DNA of 64,000 nt from Mesotoga infera (GTDB taxonomy: Bacteria > Thermotogota > Thermotogae > Petrotogales > Kosmotogaceae): the NCBI RefSeq assembly GCF_900157305.1, contig NZ_LS974202.1:248001-312000 (forward strand), in the 5' to 3' direction. The notes beneath the pieces are model-generated. The model saw nothing but the letters and a program-made list of their open reading frames with translations. It was not told the DNA's origin and did no database searches. Shown piece by piece: positions 25,385 through 34,862 of the stretch. How positions within the stretch are numbered: position 1 is the first letter of the stretch; every line of letters starts with the position of its first letter. The translations under genes were made by a program, and so were the position numbers.

Positions 25385-26623
25385 ATGGTTGCGTTTCCTG
25401 AAGGATTTCTGTGGGGTGTTTCAACGGCAGGTCATCAGATAGAAGGCGGAAACAAGTACTCGGATTGGTACGAGTGGGAAAAGAAGGGAAAGGTTAAAGG
25501 TGGGGAGACTTCCGAGACAGCCTGTGGAAGCTGGGAGCGCTTTGAGAGAGATATCAAGGCTCTTGAGGAACTCGGGGTGAAGGCTTACCGTTACTCTATA
25601 GAATGGGCAAGAATCGAACCGGAAAGCGGCAAATTCGACGAAGACGCCCTTGAAAGGTACGCTGGCTTCACAAAAGAACTCGTAAGTAAGGGTATCCATC
25701 CAGTGGTGACACTGAACCACTTCGTTCTGCCGCTGTGGTTCGCCAGGATGGGCGGCTGGGAGAAGAGTGAAAACCTGGTCCATTTCGAGAAGTTCGTCAG
25801 AAAGGTTGTCCAATCTATAGGCCAATACGTTCATTACTGGGTGACCGTCAACGAGCCTAACGTTTATGCCTCTATGTCGTATCTGCTGGGAGAATGGCCA
25901 CCGCAAAAAAAAGACATTGAGCTGACCCGTAAGGTTTTGACGAACCTTATTTATGCGCATACGATGGCTTACGACGCAATAAAGTCATCGGTTCCCACGG
26001 CCATGGTGAGCATCGCGCTAAACATGATGCCCTTCCTTCCCTTTAGGAACTGGCATCCAGCGGACCTTGTCGCCGCAAGACTTCTGGGAAAACTATACAA
26101 TTACTCTTTCGTCGATTCTATAAAACTTGGCAGGTTGGCCAGGCCGCTGGGGAATGACGAAACCGCACCGGAGATAAATGGAAAGATCGACTTTCTCGGT
26201 ATAAATTATTACAGCCGCACCTTCGTCAAGTATTTTAGACCCTTTCCACAATTGCTCAACGGTCAGGAATTCGAGAGGACGGATATGGGTTACGAATTCT
26301 TCCCGCAGGGTCTGGAAGGAGTGGTTTTCAAAGCTTACAAAAGATACCGCTTGCCAATAATGATAACGGAAAACGGGATAGCCGACTCCACCGATAAAAA
26401 GCGCTGGCCCTACATCGATGGTGCTCTCCAGGCACTCGCCAAATCGATGAAAAGAGGAGCGAAGGTCTTCGGTTATCTTTACTGGTCGTTGATGGATAAT
26501 TTCGAATGGAAGGAAGGTTATTCGATGAAATTCGGTCTCTACGAAACCGTTCGCGACACAATGGAACTCAAGGCCAGACCGAGCGCCGAAAGTTTCAGAC
26601 GTTTCATCTCCGAAAACCGATGA
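25385..26623 (+). CDS. Glycoside hydrolase family 1 (beta-glucosidase/beta-galactosidase-like)
   Basis: 412 residues. N-terminal FPEGFLWGVSTAGHQIEGG is the GH1 signature. The acid/base glutamate is in VTVNEPN (about residue 157) and the nucleophile in MITENGIAD (about 329); LYWSLMDNFEW near the end lines the active site. No signal peptide, so it acts on imported disaccharides or oligosaccharides. It is shorter than most GH1 enzymes (about 440-480 residues), the loss being spread over loops. The residues that mark 6-phospho-glycosidases are not evident. GGAGGT lies 7 bases before the ATG. Downstream are 224 bases with an isolated GGAGGTG (about 26635) but no ORF. Confidence 0.92.
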   Translation: MVAFPEGFLWGVSTAGHQIEGGNKYSDWYEWEKKGKVKGGETSETACGSWERFERDIKALEELGVKAYRYSIEWARIEPESGKFDEDALERYAGFTKELVSKGIHPVVTLNHFVLPLWFARMGGWEKSENLVHFEKFVRKVVQSIGQYVHYWVTVNEPNVYASMSYLLGEWPPQKKDIELTRKVLTNLIYAHTMAYDAIKSSVPTAMVSIALNMMPFLPFRNWHPADLVAARLLGKLYNYSFVDSIKLGRLARPLGNDETAPEINGKIDFLGINYYSRTFVKYFRPFPQLLNGQEFERTDMGYEFFPQGLEGVVFKAYKRYRLPIMITENGIADSTDKKRWPYIDGALQALAKSMKRGAKVFGYLYWSLMDNFEWKEGYSMKFGLYETVRDTMELKARPSAESFRRFISENR

Positions 26624-26847
26624 TCAAAAGGTCGTGGAGGTGATTGAATAAACGAACGGCCCAGTATGCTTGCCCCGTACGGTGCTGATTTAGGCTAGTG
26701 TTCGATTTAACTCATGACTCCTTTTGAATATTCTCACCACCTTTCAGACATTCAGATTTAACCTGTCGATCGATACCGTTCTGCCGATATGTGGTGCTAG
26801 AATCATGTTGACTTCTCATCGTGTGGTTCATCCGTAAGGGGGCGTAA

Positions 26848-28851
26848 ATGAATATGGAACTTATTTCTGCACTGATAGCCGTGGCGGTTTCCCTGTTTTC
26901 GGTAATTCTTGGTATCTATCTCTTTCGCTGGGTCGGCAGGTACCCAGTCGGTAGCGAGCGAATGCGGGAAATAGGCGAGGCGATCCGCGAGGGAGCTGAT
27001 GCCTTTCTCAAGAAGGAATACGTGATACTAGCCTTCTTCTCGATCGCGATCTGCACCCTTCTAGCGATTTTTTTGAGTATCTCTTCCGCGATCGCCTTTT
27101 TGATCGGAGCTATCTCTTCTGGCGTTGCAGGCCTGCTCGGAATGAAAGTGGCACTCAAGGCCAATGTTCGTACAGCAACGGCGGCGGACCGCGAGGGCCT
27201 CGAAAAGGCTTTTCTGATAGCTTTTCGGGGTGGTTCAGTGATGGGTCTGCTTGTGGTGGGACTGGCACTTGCCGGTGTGAGTGTGATTTACGGTATAACT
27301 CTGAAGGCGGAAATACTTCTTAGCTTCAGCTTCGGGGCGAGTATTCTTTCGCTTTTTGCCAAGGCCGGTGGAGGTATCTACACAAAAACGGCCGATATAA
27401 GCGCCGATCTCGTAGGCAAGGTCGAAATAGGAATTCCCGAAGACGACCCTAGAAATCCTGCCGTCATCGCAGACAACGTCGGTGACAACGTGGGAGACGT
27501 GGCCGGTATGGGAGCCGATCTTTTCGATTCTTACGTGGCCAGCATCGTAGCCGCGATGGTCCTCGGAGAGACTCTGGGAGTGAAGATGGTAGTCCTGCCG
27601 CTTATTCTGGCATCGGTCGGGATCCTCTCCTCACTGGCCGGAGTCTTCAGCGTCCGTGTCAGAGGGGAGAAGAATCCAGGACGTGCTCTGGACCTTGGAA
27701 CCTATATCACCTCGGCGATTTTCGCTCTGGCAACGCTTGTGATCTCGATGGTGCTTTCTTACGACCTGAAATTCTGGGGTGCCTCGATGGCCGGTCTAGT
27801 AGCCGGAACGGTGATAGGCTTCACCACAGATTACTTCACTTCCATCGACAGACACTTCGTGAAGAGAACGGCCAAAGCCTCGCAATCGGGGGCGGCTATC
27901 ACTATTCTGACGGGTTACTCATACGGATTGATGAGTCTTCTTCCATCGTTGGTGGGAATCGGCGTAGCTTCCGGCATAGCCTTTGCCCTGTGCGGAGTTT
28001 ACGGAATAGCCATAAGCGCTGTCTCCATGCTCGCAATTGTTGGGATGATAATCTCTAGCGACGCTTACGGTCCTATTGTGGACAACGCCAAAGGTATCTC
28101 CGAACAGTCCGGACTGAGCGAGAAAGTCATATCTCTGACCGATAAGCTCGATGCTGCCGGAAATACCTCGAAAGCCATTACTAAAGGCTTTGCGATAGGG
28201 GCGGCAGGACTCACAGTCATAGCGCTTCTGGCAACTTACCAGGAACGAGTGGCAGCCATCACCGGCCAGAGCATAACCTTCGATCTCATGAATCCGCTGG
28301 TGATGCTCGGCCTTCTGACAGGTCTTTGCGTTCCCGCACTCTTTTCAGCCATGATAATGCTGGGTGTCAGCAAAAACGCCTTCAGGATGATAGCCGAGAT
28401 CAGGCGGCAGTTCAAAGAGATCAAGGGTCTCAGTGAAGGAACTACCAGACCAGATTATGCGCGGTGTGTAGAGATAGCCACGACCGGCGCCTTGAAGGAA
28501 CTGATGCTTCCCAGTCTGATCTCGATCGGAATAACACTACTGATAGCCTTCATAGGCGGGATACACGCTCTGGGAGGCTTTTTGGGCGGAGCTATCCTCT
28601 CGGGACTGTTCAACGCATTGCTGATGGCCAACAGTGGAGGTATGTGGGACAACTCGAAGAAATACATAGAGGACGGCGCTTTCGGCGGAAAGGGATCCGA
28701 CGCGCACAAGGCAGCCATAATCGGCGACACTGTGGGAGACCCCTTCAAAGACACCGCCGGCCCTTCCCCCCTGAACACACTCATTACGGTTCTATCTCTA
28801 GTAGCCTCTTTGATAAGCCCGTTGGTTATTCTCTACGCTGTTTTCAAGTGA
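26848..28851 (+). CDS. hppA: Membrane-bound ion-translocating pyrophosphatase, K+-independent type
   Basis: 667 residues and about 16 membrane helices. It splits pyrophosphate and pumps H+ or Na+. The substrate motifs are present: DDPRNPAVIADNVGDNVGD (about residue 200), DNAKGISEQSG (about 411) and GDTVGDPFKDTAGPS (about 630). The selectivity block reads AAGNTSKAITKG (about residue 435): lysine follows GNTS where K+-dependent enzymes, including the Thermotoga maritima Na+ pump, have alanine. This places it with the K+-independent class, most of which pump protons; the ion is inferred. AAGGGGG precedes the ATG. A TAGAAT at 26798 may be its -10. It ends in a strong terminator. Confidence 0.95.
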   Translation: MNMELISALIAVAVSLFSVILGIYLFRWVGRYPVGSERMREIGEAIREGADAFLKKEYVILAFFSIAICTLLAIFLSISSAIAFLIGAISSGVAGLLGMKVALKANVRTATAADREGLEKAFLIAFRGGSVMGLLVVGLALAGVSVIYGITLKAEILLSFSFGASILSLFAKAGGGIYTKTADISADLVGKVEIGIPEDDPRNPAVIADNVGDNVGDVAGMGADLFDSYVASIVAAMVLGETLGVKMVVLPLILASVGILSSLAGVFSVRVRGEKNPGRALDLGTYITSAIFALATLVISMVLSYDLKFWGASMAGLVAGTVIGFTTDYFTSIDRHFVKRTAKASQSGAAITILTGYSYGLMSLLPSLVGIGVASGIAFALCGVYGIAISAVSMLAIVGMIISSDAYGPIVDNAKGISEQSGLSEKVISLTDKLDAAGNTSKAITKGFAIGAAGLTVIALLATYQERVAAITGQSITFDLMNPLVMLGLLTGLCVPALFSAMIMLGVSKNAFRMIAEIRRQFKEIKGLSEGTTRPDYARCVEIATTGALKELMLPSLISIGITLLIAFIGGIHALGGFLGGAILSGLFNALLMANSGGMWDNSKKYIEDGAFGGKGSDAHKAAIIGDTVGDPFKDTAGPSPLNTLITVLSLVASLISPLVILYAVFK

Positions 28852-28861
28852 TTATCCACTG

Positions 28862-28892
28862 AAAAAGGCGGGGAAAATCCCCGCCTTTTTTA
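28862..28892. terminator. Bidirectional rho-independent terminator
   Basis: AAAAAGGCGGGG, loop AAAAT, CCCCGCCTTTTTT. It separates hppA (+) from the lon-engB gene string (-) and can act in both directions. Confidence 0.92.
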
Positions 28893-28902
28893 TCACCACA
28901 GA

Positions 28903-29472
28903 TCAGAGGAGCGTGTTCACCAATTCTTCGATTCCCTGTCTCTTTTCGGCCGAAACCATGAACACAGGGGGCAGAGCTCCACACTCCGATAGACCGTCTT
29001 TGACGGACTTGAGGGTTATGGATTGCTGGCTTCTCGAAAGCTTGTCGGCCTTCGTCAGAACGACCAGGTAAGGCAGGGAGTAGTATATAACCCATTCCAG
29101 CATCTGCCTGTCAACGGCCTGAAAGGGATGGCGGCTGTCCATGAGGACTGCCAGGAGCGATAGAGACTTTCTCGAATCGAAGTAATCGATTATGAGTCTC
29201 TCCCACTTCTCCTTCTCCTTTATGGAAGCCTTTGCATAACCATAACCGGGTAGGTCCACGAAATAGACCGACCCGTTGACGGTGTAGAAGTTTATCGAAC
29301 GGGTCTTGCCCGGAGTCGAACTCGTGTGGGCCAGTTTTCTACCGAAAAGGGAGTTGAGAAGCGAAGACTTGCCGACGTTAGACCGGCCGGCAAAGGCTAT
29401 CTCCCTTTCCAGCGGAGGCGGGTACTCTCCTGATTTGAAGACCGTTCTGCACAGCTCAACACTCTTTATCAC
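28903..29472 (-). CDS. engB: Ribosome biogenesis GTPase EngB (YsxC/YihA)
   Basis: 189 residues of the TrmE-Era-EngA-EngB GTPase group: G1 GRSNVGKSSLLN near residue 31, G2 region SSTPGKTRSINFY, G3 VDLPGYGYAKA, G4 LTKADKL near 140. It assists 50S subunit assembly. It directly follows lon (its start abuts the lon stop), as in many bacteria where lon and ysxC are neighbours, and it is the last gene before the terminator. Confidence 0.95.
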   Translation of the reverse strand: MIKSVELCRTVFKSGEYPPPLEREIAFAGRSNVGKSSLLNSLFGRKLAHTSSTPGKTRSINFYTVNGSVYFVDLPGYGYAKASIKEKEKWERLIIDYFDSRKSLSLLAVLMDSRHPFQAVDRQMLEWVIYYSLPYLVVLTKADKLSRSQQSITLKSVKDGLSECGALPPVFMVSAEKRQGIEELVNTLL

Positions 29473-31839
29473 TCAATCACCTTTGTCCAGCAGAGCGACT
29501 TGGAGGACTTCCAGGATATCCTCCACGAAAACGAACTCCAGCCGGGATTTTATCTCTTCGGGAACCTTTTCCAGATCCCGTTTGTTAGCCAGGGGTATGA
29601 TCACCGTCTTCATTTGGGAACGGTAAGCGGCCATCAGCTTCTCTTTCAATCCGCCTATCGGCAGAACCTTTCCCCGAAGGGTTATCTCGCCAGTCATTGC
29701 GATATCGTTCCTGACCTTCCTGCCGGAAACAGCCGAAATGAAGGCTGTAGTAAGAGTTATACCGGCACTGGGCCCATCCTTGGGAACGGCTCCCTCCGGA
29801 ACATGTATATGGAAGTCCCTCTTCTCGAAGATATCGGCATACTTTTCACCATCGCAGAGTTTTTTGGCGAGCGAGGTGGCGATCTGCGCCGATTCCTTCA
29901 TAACATCGCCAAGCTGGCCGGTGATGATGAGCTTTCCCTTCCCCGGCACGGGGAGCACCTCAATGTACATGATCTCCCCTCCGACGGGAGTCCAAGCGAG
30001 TCCTGTTACCACGCCTACCTCGGGCTTCTTTCGGAAATCGCTGTCCTTGAAGAGCGGTATTCCCAGGAATTCGCCGAGATCGTTCACCCCTACGTTTATA
30101 CTCCCCTCACCTTCGGCCATCTTCAGGATAGCCTTCCTGATTATCTTTCCCAGGTTACGATCGAGCTGCCTCACACCGGCCTCTCTGGTATAATCTCTTA
30201 TCGTTCCCTTTATCGCCGATCCGGTGATTTTGAAGCTTCCATCCTTCATGTTGTATTCGTCGAGCAGCTTGGGCAGTATATGATCTTTGGCGATATGATA
30301 CTTCTCCGACTCGGTATATCCGGGTATCTCGATGACCTCCATCCTGTCCCTGAGGGCATCGGGTATGGAGTATAGAACATTCGCCGTAGTTATGAACAAC
30401 ACCCTGGAGAGATCGAAGGATACCTCCAGGAAATGATCGGTGAAATTGCTGTTTTGCTCGGGATCGAGAACCTCCAATAATGCCGAAGCCGGGTCGCCCT
30501 GGAAGCTTATTCCCATTTTGTCGACTTCATCCAGCACAATCACTGGGTTCTTCGAACCGAGCTTTCGGATCATCTGCATTATCCTGCCAGGAAGGGCGCC
30601 GACGTAGGTCCTCCTGTGGCCACGTATTTCGGCCTCATCTCTCATGCCGCCCAGAGATATTCTTCCGAACTTTCTGCCCATTGCCTCGGCCACCGATCGC
30701 CCCAGAGAGGTCTTGCCAACGCCTGGAGGCCCTACCAGACAGAGTATGGGAGCCCTGAGTTTTTCCGAGTACTTTCTGGCAGCCAGGAACTCCAGTATCC
30801 TTTCCTTGACGTCCTGCAATCCGTAATGGTTGCTGTCCAACGTTCTGCGCACATCTTTTATCTTTATCTCATCCTCCGTCTCCAGAGACCAGGGAAGGTT
30901 AAGCAACCAATCCAGATACGTTCTCACCACCGTCGCCTCAGCCGAGTAGGGAGACATCTTCTCCAATCTGGATATTTCCTGTTCGGCCTTCTCGCGAACT
31001 TCGTCAGACAGGTCGGGGGAAGCAGCCCTTTCCTTCAATTCCTTTATCTCTTCATCTTCCTCGCCTTCGAGTTCCTCCTGAATCGCACGCATTTTTTCAC
31101 GAAGATAGTACTCCTTCTGACCCTGTTCAATCTTCTCCTTCACACGCTTATCCAGCTCCTCTTCGAGCGAGAGGATCTCTATCTCACGACTCAGAAGTTC
31201 CATAAGTGTCTTCAGTCTCTCGACAGGTTCGACTTCTTCTAGCAACTTCTGCTTCTCCTCCAGAGCGAAGGGAACGATCGAAGAGACGAAATCGGCAAAC
31301 TTGTCAGCGTTGGAAGTGTCTTCGAGAGCCATCAGGGCTTCTTCCGGGAACCTACGGCTCATCGAAACGTATTTCTGCGTCAGCTCCTTGACCTTGCGAA
31401 CCAGTGCCTCCAGCATCTTGCTCTTTCTGGCTCTGGACTTAAGGCTCTCAAGCTTTACAATCAGAGCGTTCTCCTCTTCGACTACCCCCGAGATCTTAGC
31501 CCGGGCCAGTCCCTCGACCAGGATCTTGTAATTGCCATCGGGCATCTTCATCAACTGGACGATGCGGCCTATAGTACCGACTTCGAAGAGATCGCCCAGT
31601 TCCGGTTCCTCTTTGGTTATATCTCTCTGAGACACCAGGAAGACCAGCTGATCGTACTTGCCGATCGATTCTTCGAGCGCCGAAAGAGACTTCTCCCTCC
31701 CTACGTAGAGCGGCATCACTGAAGAGGGATATATCAACATATTGGTTCTCGTCGGAATCGCTGGCAATATATCGGGTATCTCTATCTTTCTCTCGCTTCT
31801 AATTGCTGCTTTCTCAAGTAATTCGAATTTTTGTGCCAC
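29473..31839 (-). CDS. lon: ATP-dependent protease Lon
   Basis: 788 residues, typical LonA. N-terminal substrate domain with PSSVMPLYVGREKSL, a coiled-coil region (about 180-270), AAA+ module with Walker A LVGPPGVGKTSLG near 360 and Walker B VIVLDEVDKMG, then the protease domain with the catalytic serine in PKDGPSAGI near 690 and the lysine in GGLKEKLMAA about 43 residues later. It degrades misfolded and regulatory proteins in the cytoplasm. GTG start with AAGGAAGGTG upstream. No heat-shock operator (CIRCE) is visible in the 38 bases before it, so it is probably transcribed from further upstream with tsaE. Confidence 0.96.
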   Translation of the reverse strand: MAQKFELLEKAAIRSERKIEIPDILPAIPTRTNMLIYPSSVMPLYVGREKSLSALEESIGKYDQLVFLVSQRDITKEEPELGDLFEVGTIGRIVQLMKMPDGNYKILVEGLARAKISGVVEEENALIVKLESLKSRARKSKMLEALVRKVKELTQKYVSMSRRFPEEALMALEDTSNADKFADFVSSIVPFALEEKQKLLEEVEPVERLKTLMELLSREIEILSLEEELDKRVKEKIEQGQKEYYLREKMRAIQEELEGEEDEEIKELKERAASPDLSDEVREKAEQEISRLEKMSPYSAEATVVRTYLDWLLNLPWSLETEDEIKIKDVRRTLDSNHYGLQDVKERILEFLAARKYSEKLRAPILCLVGPPGVGKTSLGRSVAEAMGRKFGRISLGGMRDEAEIRGHRRTYVGALPGRIMQMIRKLGSKNPVIVLDEVDKMGISFQGDPASALLEVLDPEQNSNFTDHFLEVSFDLSRVLFITTANVLYSIPDALRDRMEVIEIPGYTESEKYHIAKDHILPKLLDEYNMKDGSFKITGSAIKGTIRDYTREAGVRQLDRNLGKIIRKAILKMAEGEGSINVGVNDLGEFLGIPLFKDSDFRKKPEVGVVTGLAWTPVGGEIMYIEVLPVPGKGKLIITGQLGDVMKESAQIATSLAKKLCDGEKYADIFEKRDFHIHVPEGAVPKDGPSAGITLTTAFISAVSGRKVRNDIAMTGEITLRGKVLPIGGLKEKLMAAYRSQMKTVIIPLANKRDLEKVPEEIKSRLEFVFVEDILEVLQVALLDKGD

Positions 31840-31877
31840 CAGAACACCTTCCTTTCATTTGGTAAGATACCGTCTTT

Positions 31878-32315
31878 TCATTTCAAAAAAGAGAGCAATC
31901 CATCGGTTTTCTCATCGAGCGATGACAGGGACACGACTCTTTCATTTTCGCTCCAGTGCTTAAGTTTTACTATCAGACACGGCAATTCCACGAAGGGTCT
32001 GTACATTTCGGGCCACTCGATAGCCATAACCGTGTTATCGTCGCCGAGATCTTCGAGGTCGAGATCCAGCAATTCTCTTTGATTACCCAGTCTGTAGAGA
32101 TCGGCGTGAACTAAAATCAACCTGCCGGGATATGTGTTGATAATGTTGAACGTCGGACTTCTAACCAGCCTCTCTTCGATTCTCAACCCTCTGGCCAGTC
32201 CCCTCACAAAAGTCGTCTTTCCAGTGCCCAGATCACCGTAAAGAAGTATCGTCTCTCCTCCGCAGAGTCTTTCGCCGATCTCACCGGCCAGTTTCAACAA
32301 CTGGTCTATATTCAT
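31878..32315 (-). CDS. tsaE: tRNA threonylcarbamoyladenosine biosynthesis ATPase TsaE
   Basis: About 145 residues. It is the ATPase that works with TsaB and TsaD on the t6A37 modification of ANN-decoding tRNAs. P-loop LLYGDLGTGKTTFVRGLARG near residue 30, SPTFNIINTY near 65, HADLYRL near 85 and VMAIEWPE near 110, all family marks. The start is ATG 32315, whose ATGA overlaps the glpK stop; a longer frame running into glpK is coding for nothing conserved. lon begins 38 bases further on. Confidence 0.93.
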   Translation of the reverse strand: MNIDQLLKLAGEIGERLCGGETILLYGDLGTGKTTFVRGLARGLRIEERLVRSPTFNIINTYPGRLILVHADLYRLGNQRELLDLDLEDLGDDNTVMAIEWPEMYRPFVELPCLIVKLKHWSENERVVSLSSLDEKTDGLLSFLK

Positions 32316-33772
32316 CTTTCCCAGTTCATAGATCTTCTCAGTGCTTCTTTCCACTTCGAAAACTCTTCCTCCATTCTGTTTCCGCTCGGTTCGAACTCCA
32401 CCTCGCTGATACGCCTGTTTTTCAGCACTTCCATGTCCCATAAGCCTGTGCAAAGGCCTGAGAGCATCGCAGCACCCAGCGCCGTCGTTTCCTTTATCAG
32501 AGATCTATCCACGGGGATACCGAGCACGTTAGCTTGCATCTCCATCAGGAAGTTGTTTCTGGTGACTCCGCCATCCACCAGGAGCTTCTTCAGTTTTATC
32601 CCTGTCTCTTCTTCCATCAATTCCAGTATTTCGCGAGTCCTGAAGGTTATGTACTCGAGCACTGCTCTGACTATATGGCCCTTCTTTGTCCCTCTGGTCA
32701 ATCCTATCAGCGTCCCCCTTGCCGAAGCGTCCCAATACGGGGCTCCCAGACCGGTAAGGGCTCCCGAGAAGTAAACTCCACCGTTGTCCTGAACCTCACG
32801 TGCAAGCGATTCGGTCTCCGAGGGACTGGCTATTATTTCCAGACCCTCTTTTAACCACGTTATAAGTGCTCCAGAGGCGAAGATAGACCCTTCTATGGCA
32901 TATATAATGTCTTTCCCAAGCTTCCACCCAATCGTTGTCAGGAGGCCGTGTCTTGAGTATTTCGGCTCCGACCCGGTATTCATGAGTATGAAAGAGCCGG
33001 TTCCGTAGGTACACTTTGCATCTCCCCGCGAGAAGGCCGTCTGTCCGAAGAGTGAAGCCTGTTGGTCTCCGGCTATACCGGCTATCTCAGGACCGTATAT
33101 CGAAGCTCCAAGAGCGTTACAGGAATCTACGACCTTCGGAAGGAACTCTTCATCTATTCCGAACATATCGAGAAGCTCTCTATCCCACTTCAATTCCTGT
33201 ATGTTGAAGAGCATTGTTCTTGAAGCATTCGAGTAATCGCACACAAATCGCTTCTCTCTTGTAAGGTTCCAGACCAACCAGGAGTCGATCGTACCGAAAC
33301 GCAAGGTACGCCTCTTTGCGGCCTCCTGGACCGCGGGAACGTTTTGCAGCATCCATTCCATTTTCGTGGCAGAGAAATACGGATCGGGCATCAATCCAGT
33401 CTTGAGGTGTATCTTTTCTCCGAACTTTTCCCGCAGCTCCTTGCATCTTTCGGTGGTTCTCCTATCCTGCCAGACGATAGCGTTGCACAAAGGCTGACCG
33501 GTTATGGCGTCCCACGCGACCACGGTTTCGCGCTGGTTGGTTATGCCTATGGCTTCGATCTCACGGTAAGAGACCCTGGCATCTGATACCACGTTTTCCA
33601 CAGAGCTCATAGTACTGAGAATTATATCTCTAGGATCGTGTTCAACTCTGCCAGGATTGGGGTATATCTGCCTGAACTCCTCCTGTGAAACGGCCACCTG
33701 ATAAAACTCCTCATCGAAGAGTACGGCCTTGCTGCTGCTGGTTCCCTGATCGATGGCCAGAATATAACTCAT
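32312..33772 (-). CDS. glpK: Glycerol kinase
   Basis: 486 residues of the FGGY kinase family: AIDQGTSSSKAVLFD at the start, NQRETVVAWD, CDYSNASRTMLFNI, GIAGDQQASLFGQ and the C-terminal VDGGVTRNNFLMEMQANVLG. It makes glycerol 3-phosphate from glycerol. It overlaps tsaE (ATGA). The upstream gene encodes a DUF362-ferredoxin protein. No glycerol facilitator or GlpD is near, so uptake must be encoded elsewhere; the UgpB-like importer at 40 kb is not linked to it. Confidence 0.95.
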   Translation of the reverse strand: MSYILAIDQGTSSSKAVLFDEEFYQVAVSQEEFRQIYPNPGRVEHDPRDIILSTMSSVENVVSDARVSYREIEAIGITNQRETVVAWDAITGQPLCNAIVWQDRRTTERCKELREKFGEKIHLKTGLMPDPYFSATKMEWMLQNVPAVQEAAKRRTLRFGTIDSWLVWNLTREKRFVCDYSNASRTMLFNIQELKWDRELLDMFGIDEEFLPKVVDSCNALGASIYGPEIAGIAGDQQASLFGQTAFSRGDAKCTYGTGSFILMNTGSEPKYSRHGLLTTIGWKLGKDIIYAIEGSIFASGALITWLKEGLEIIASPSETESLAREVQDNGGVYFSGALTGLGAPYWDASARGTLIGLTRGTKKGHIVRAVLEYITFRTREILELMEEETGIKLKKLLVDGGVTRNNFLMEMQANVLGIPVDRSLIKETTALGAAMLSGLCTGLWDMEVLKNRRISEVEFEPSGNRMEEEFSKWKEALRRSMNWER

Positions 33773-33788
33773 CCTACCGCCTCCTCCT

Positions 33789-34862
33789 TCATATATTAAA
33801 ACGTCTCTTGAAAACGATCGCGTTCTCCGGACAGATCTCGTGGCAGACGTAGCAGGTTATGCACTTGCTATAATCTATCCTGAACCTGTTTATGTCTATC
33901 GCACCGACAGGGCAAGTCCTTTCGCAATTCCTGCACTCAATGCACTTCTTTTTATCTATCTTTGGAAACTTCGTTACGAAATGCCTCAAGAAACCTGCAC
34001 CATAAACCGCGATGTAATTGGTTTCTGGTAATACCAGCCTCGACGGCACGGGTGCGTCGCCCACGATTTCGTACTCACCAACCAGATTCTCTTCTCTGGC
34101 CATTCTCAAAAGCGGCACTTTAGAGTGCTTCACCTGGAAGAGTTCGGCTATCGCGTCGTCCAGAGAAAAGACATTTCTCGAGAGTGCCACGATTCCGGGA
34201 TAGATCTTCCTCCCATTCGACGGTCCGTTTCCATCCATTCCCTCGACCCCGTCAAGTATCGTCAACGAGGGCTTTAAATACCTCGCCAGATCCAGAAGCA
34301 TTCTGGAAAAATCTATCATGTTTCTCGCCCTGAAATGCCAGCCCTGTTTTCTAGCACCGGGGATACAGCCAAAGAGATTCTTGACACCAAACGTGACGAG
34401 CGTGAGGGAATGAGTCTTGAGTTTGGCCAGATTGACTACAAGATCGGCCTCCAGGACCGGGCGGGCTATTTCGAAGTTCCGATACGTCCCCTCCTCCAAA
34501 ACCACAGAAACGGGATCGTCAAAATCGACAAGGGGAATTTCCAGTTCCCTGCAGACGCTTTCTATTCCAGCGACTCTGGCTGCTGCAATTGTACTGACCC
34601 TCGCGGGAGAATCCCCCACACTGACCTTTGCCCCGCGCCGAAGAAAAATCTCCGCCACCGCTCGGACTATTTCGGGATGAGTCGTCACAGAGCTGTCTGG
34701 CGTTCTGGCCGAAAGAAGGTTCGGCTTCAGAAGTACCTTCTTTCCCCGAACGTCTTCGTTGAAATTAAGCAGATCGAGACCTTCAGCTATCTTCTCCCTG
34801 CACTTTGCGTATTCTGGGCTGCTTAGTATTGCCACTCTGTTCATTTGATTCTTTCTCTCCAT
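33789..34862 (-). CDS. DUF362 protein with C-terminal 2x[4Fe-4S] ferredoxin domain
   Basis: About 357 residues. Residues 1-290 are DUF362 (KVLLKPNLLSARTPDSSVTTHPEIV, VNLAKLKTHSLTLVTFGVKNLFG). The last 65 residues hold two CxxCxxCxxxCP clusters (CIECRNCERTCP and CITCYVCHEICP), so two 4Fe-4S centres. Function of the family is unknown; redox is implied. ATG 34862 has AGAGGG about 7 bases upstream; ATG 34844 (MNRVAIL) is also possible and starts nearer the conserved part. Either start lies inside the end of the gene upstream, an unusual overlap of 60-80 bases. Confidence 0.85.
   Translation of the reverse strand: MERKNQMNRVAILSSPEYAKCREKIAEGLDLLNFNEDVRGKKVLLKPNLLSARTPDSSVTTHPEIVRAVAEIFLRRGAKVSVGDSPARVSTIAAARVAGIESVCRELEIPLVDFDDPVSVVLEEGTYRNFEIARPVLEADLVVNLAKLKTHSLTLVTFGVKNLFGCIPGARKQGWHFRARNMIDFSRMLLDLARYLKPSLTILDGVEGMDGNGPSNGRKIYPGIVALSRNVFSLDDAIAELFQVKHSKVPLLRMAREENLVGEYEIVGDAPVPSRLVLPETNYIAVYGAGFLRHFVTKFPKIDKKKCIECRNCERTCPVGAIDINRFRIDYSKCITCYVCHEICPENAIVFKRRFNI

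Noticed and set aside
29500-30375. A 291-codon + strand frame opposite lon.
   Set aside because: It lies wholly within the conserved AAA+ and protease coding region of lon and resembles no protein.
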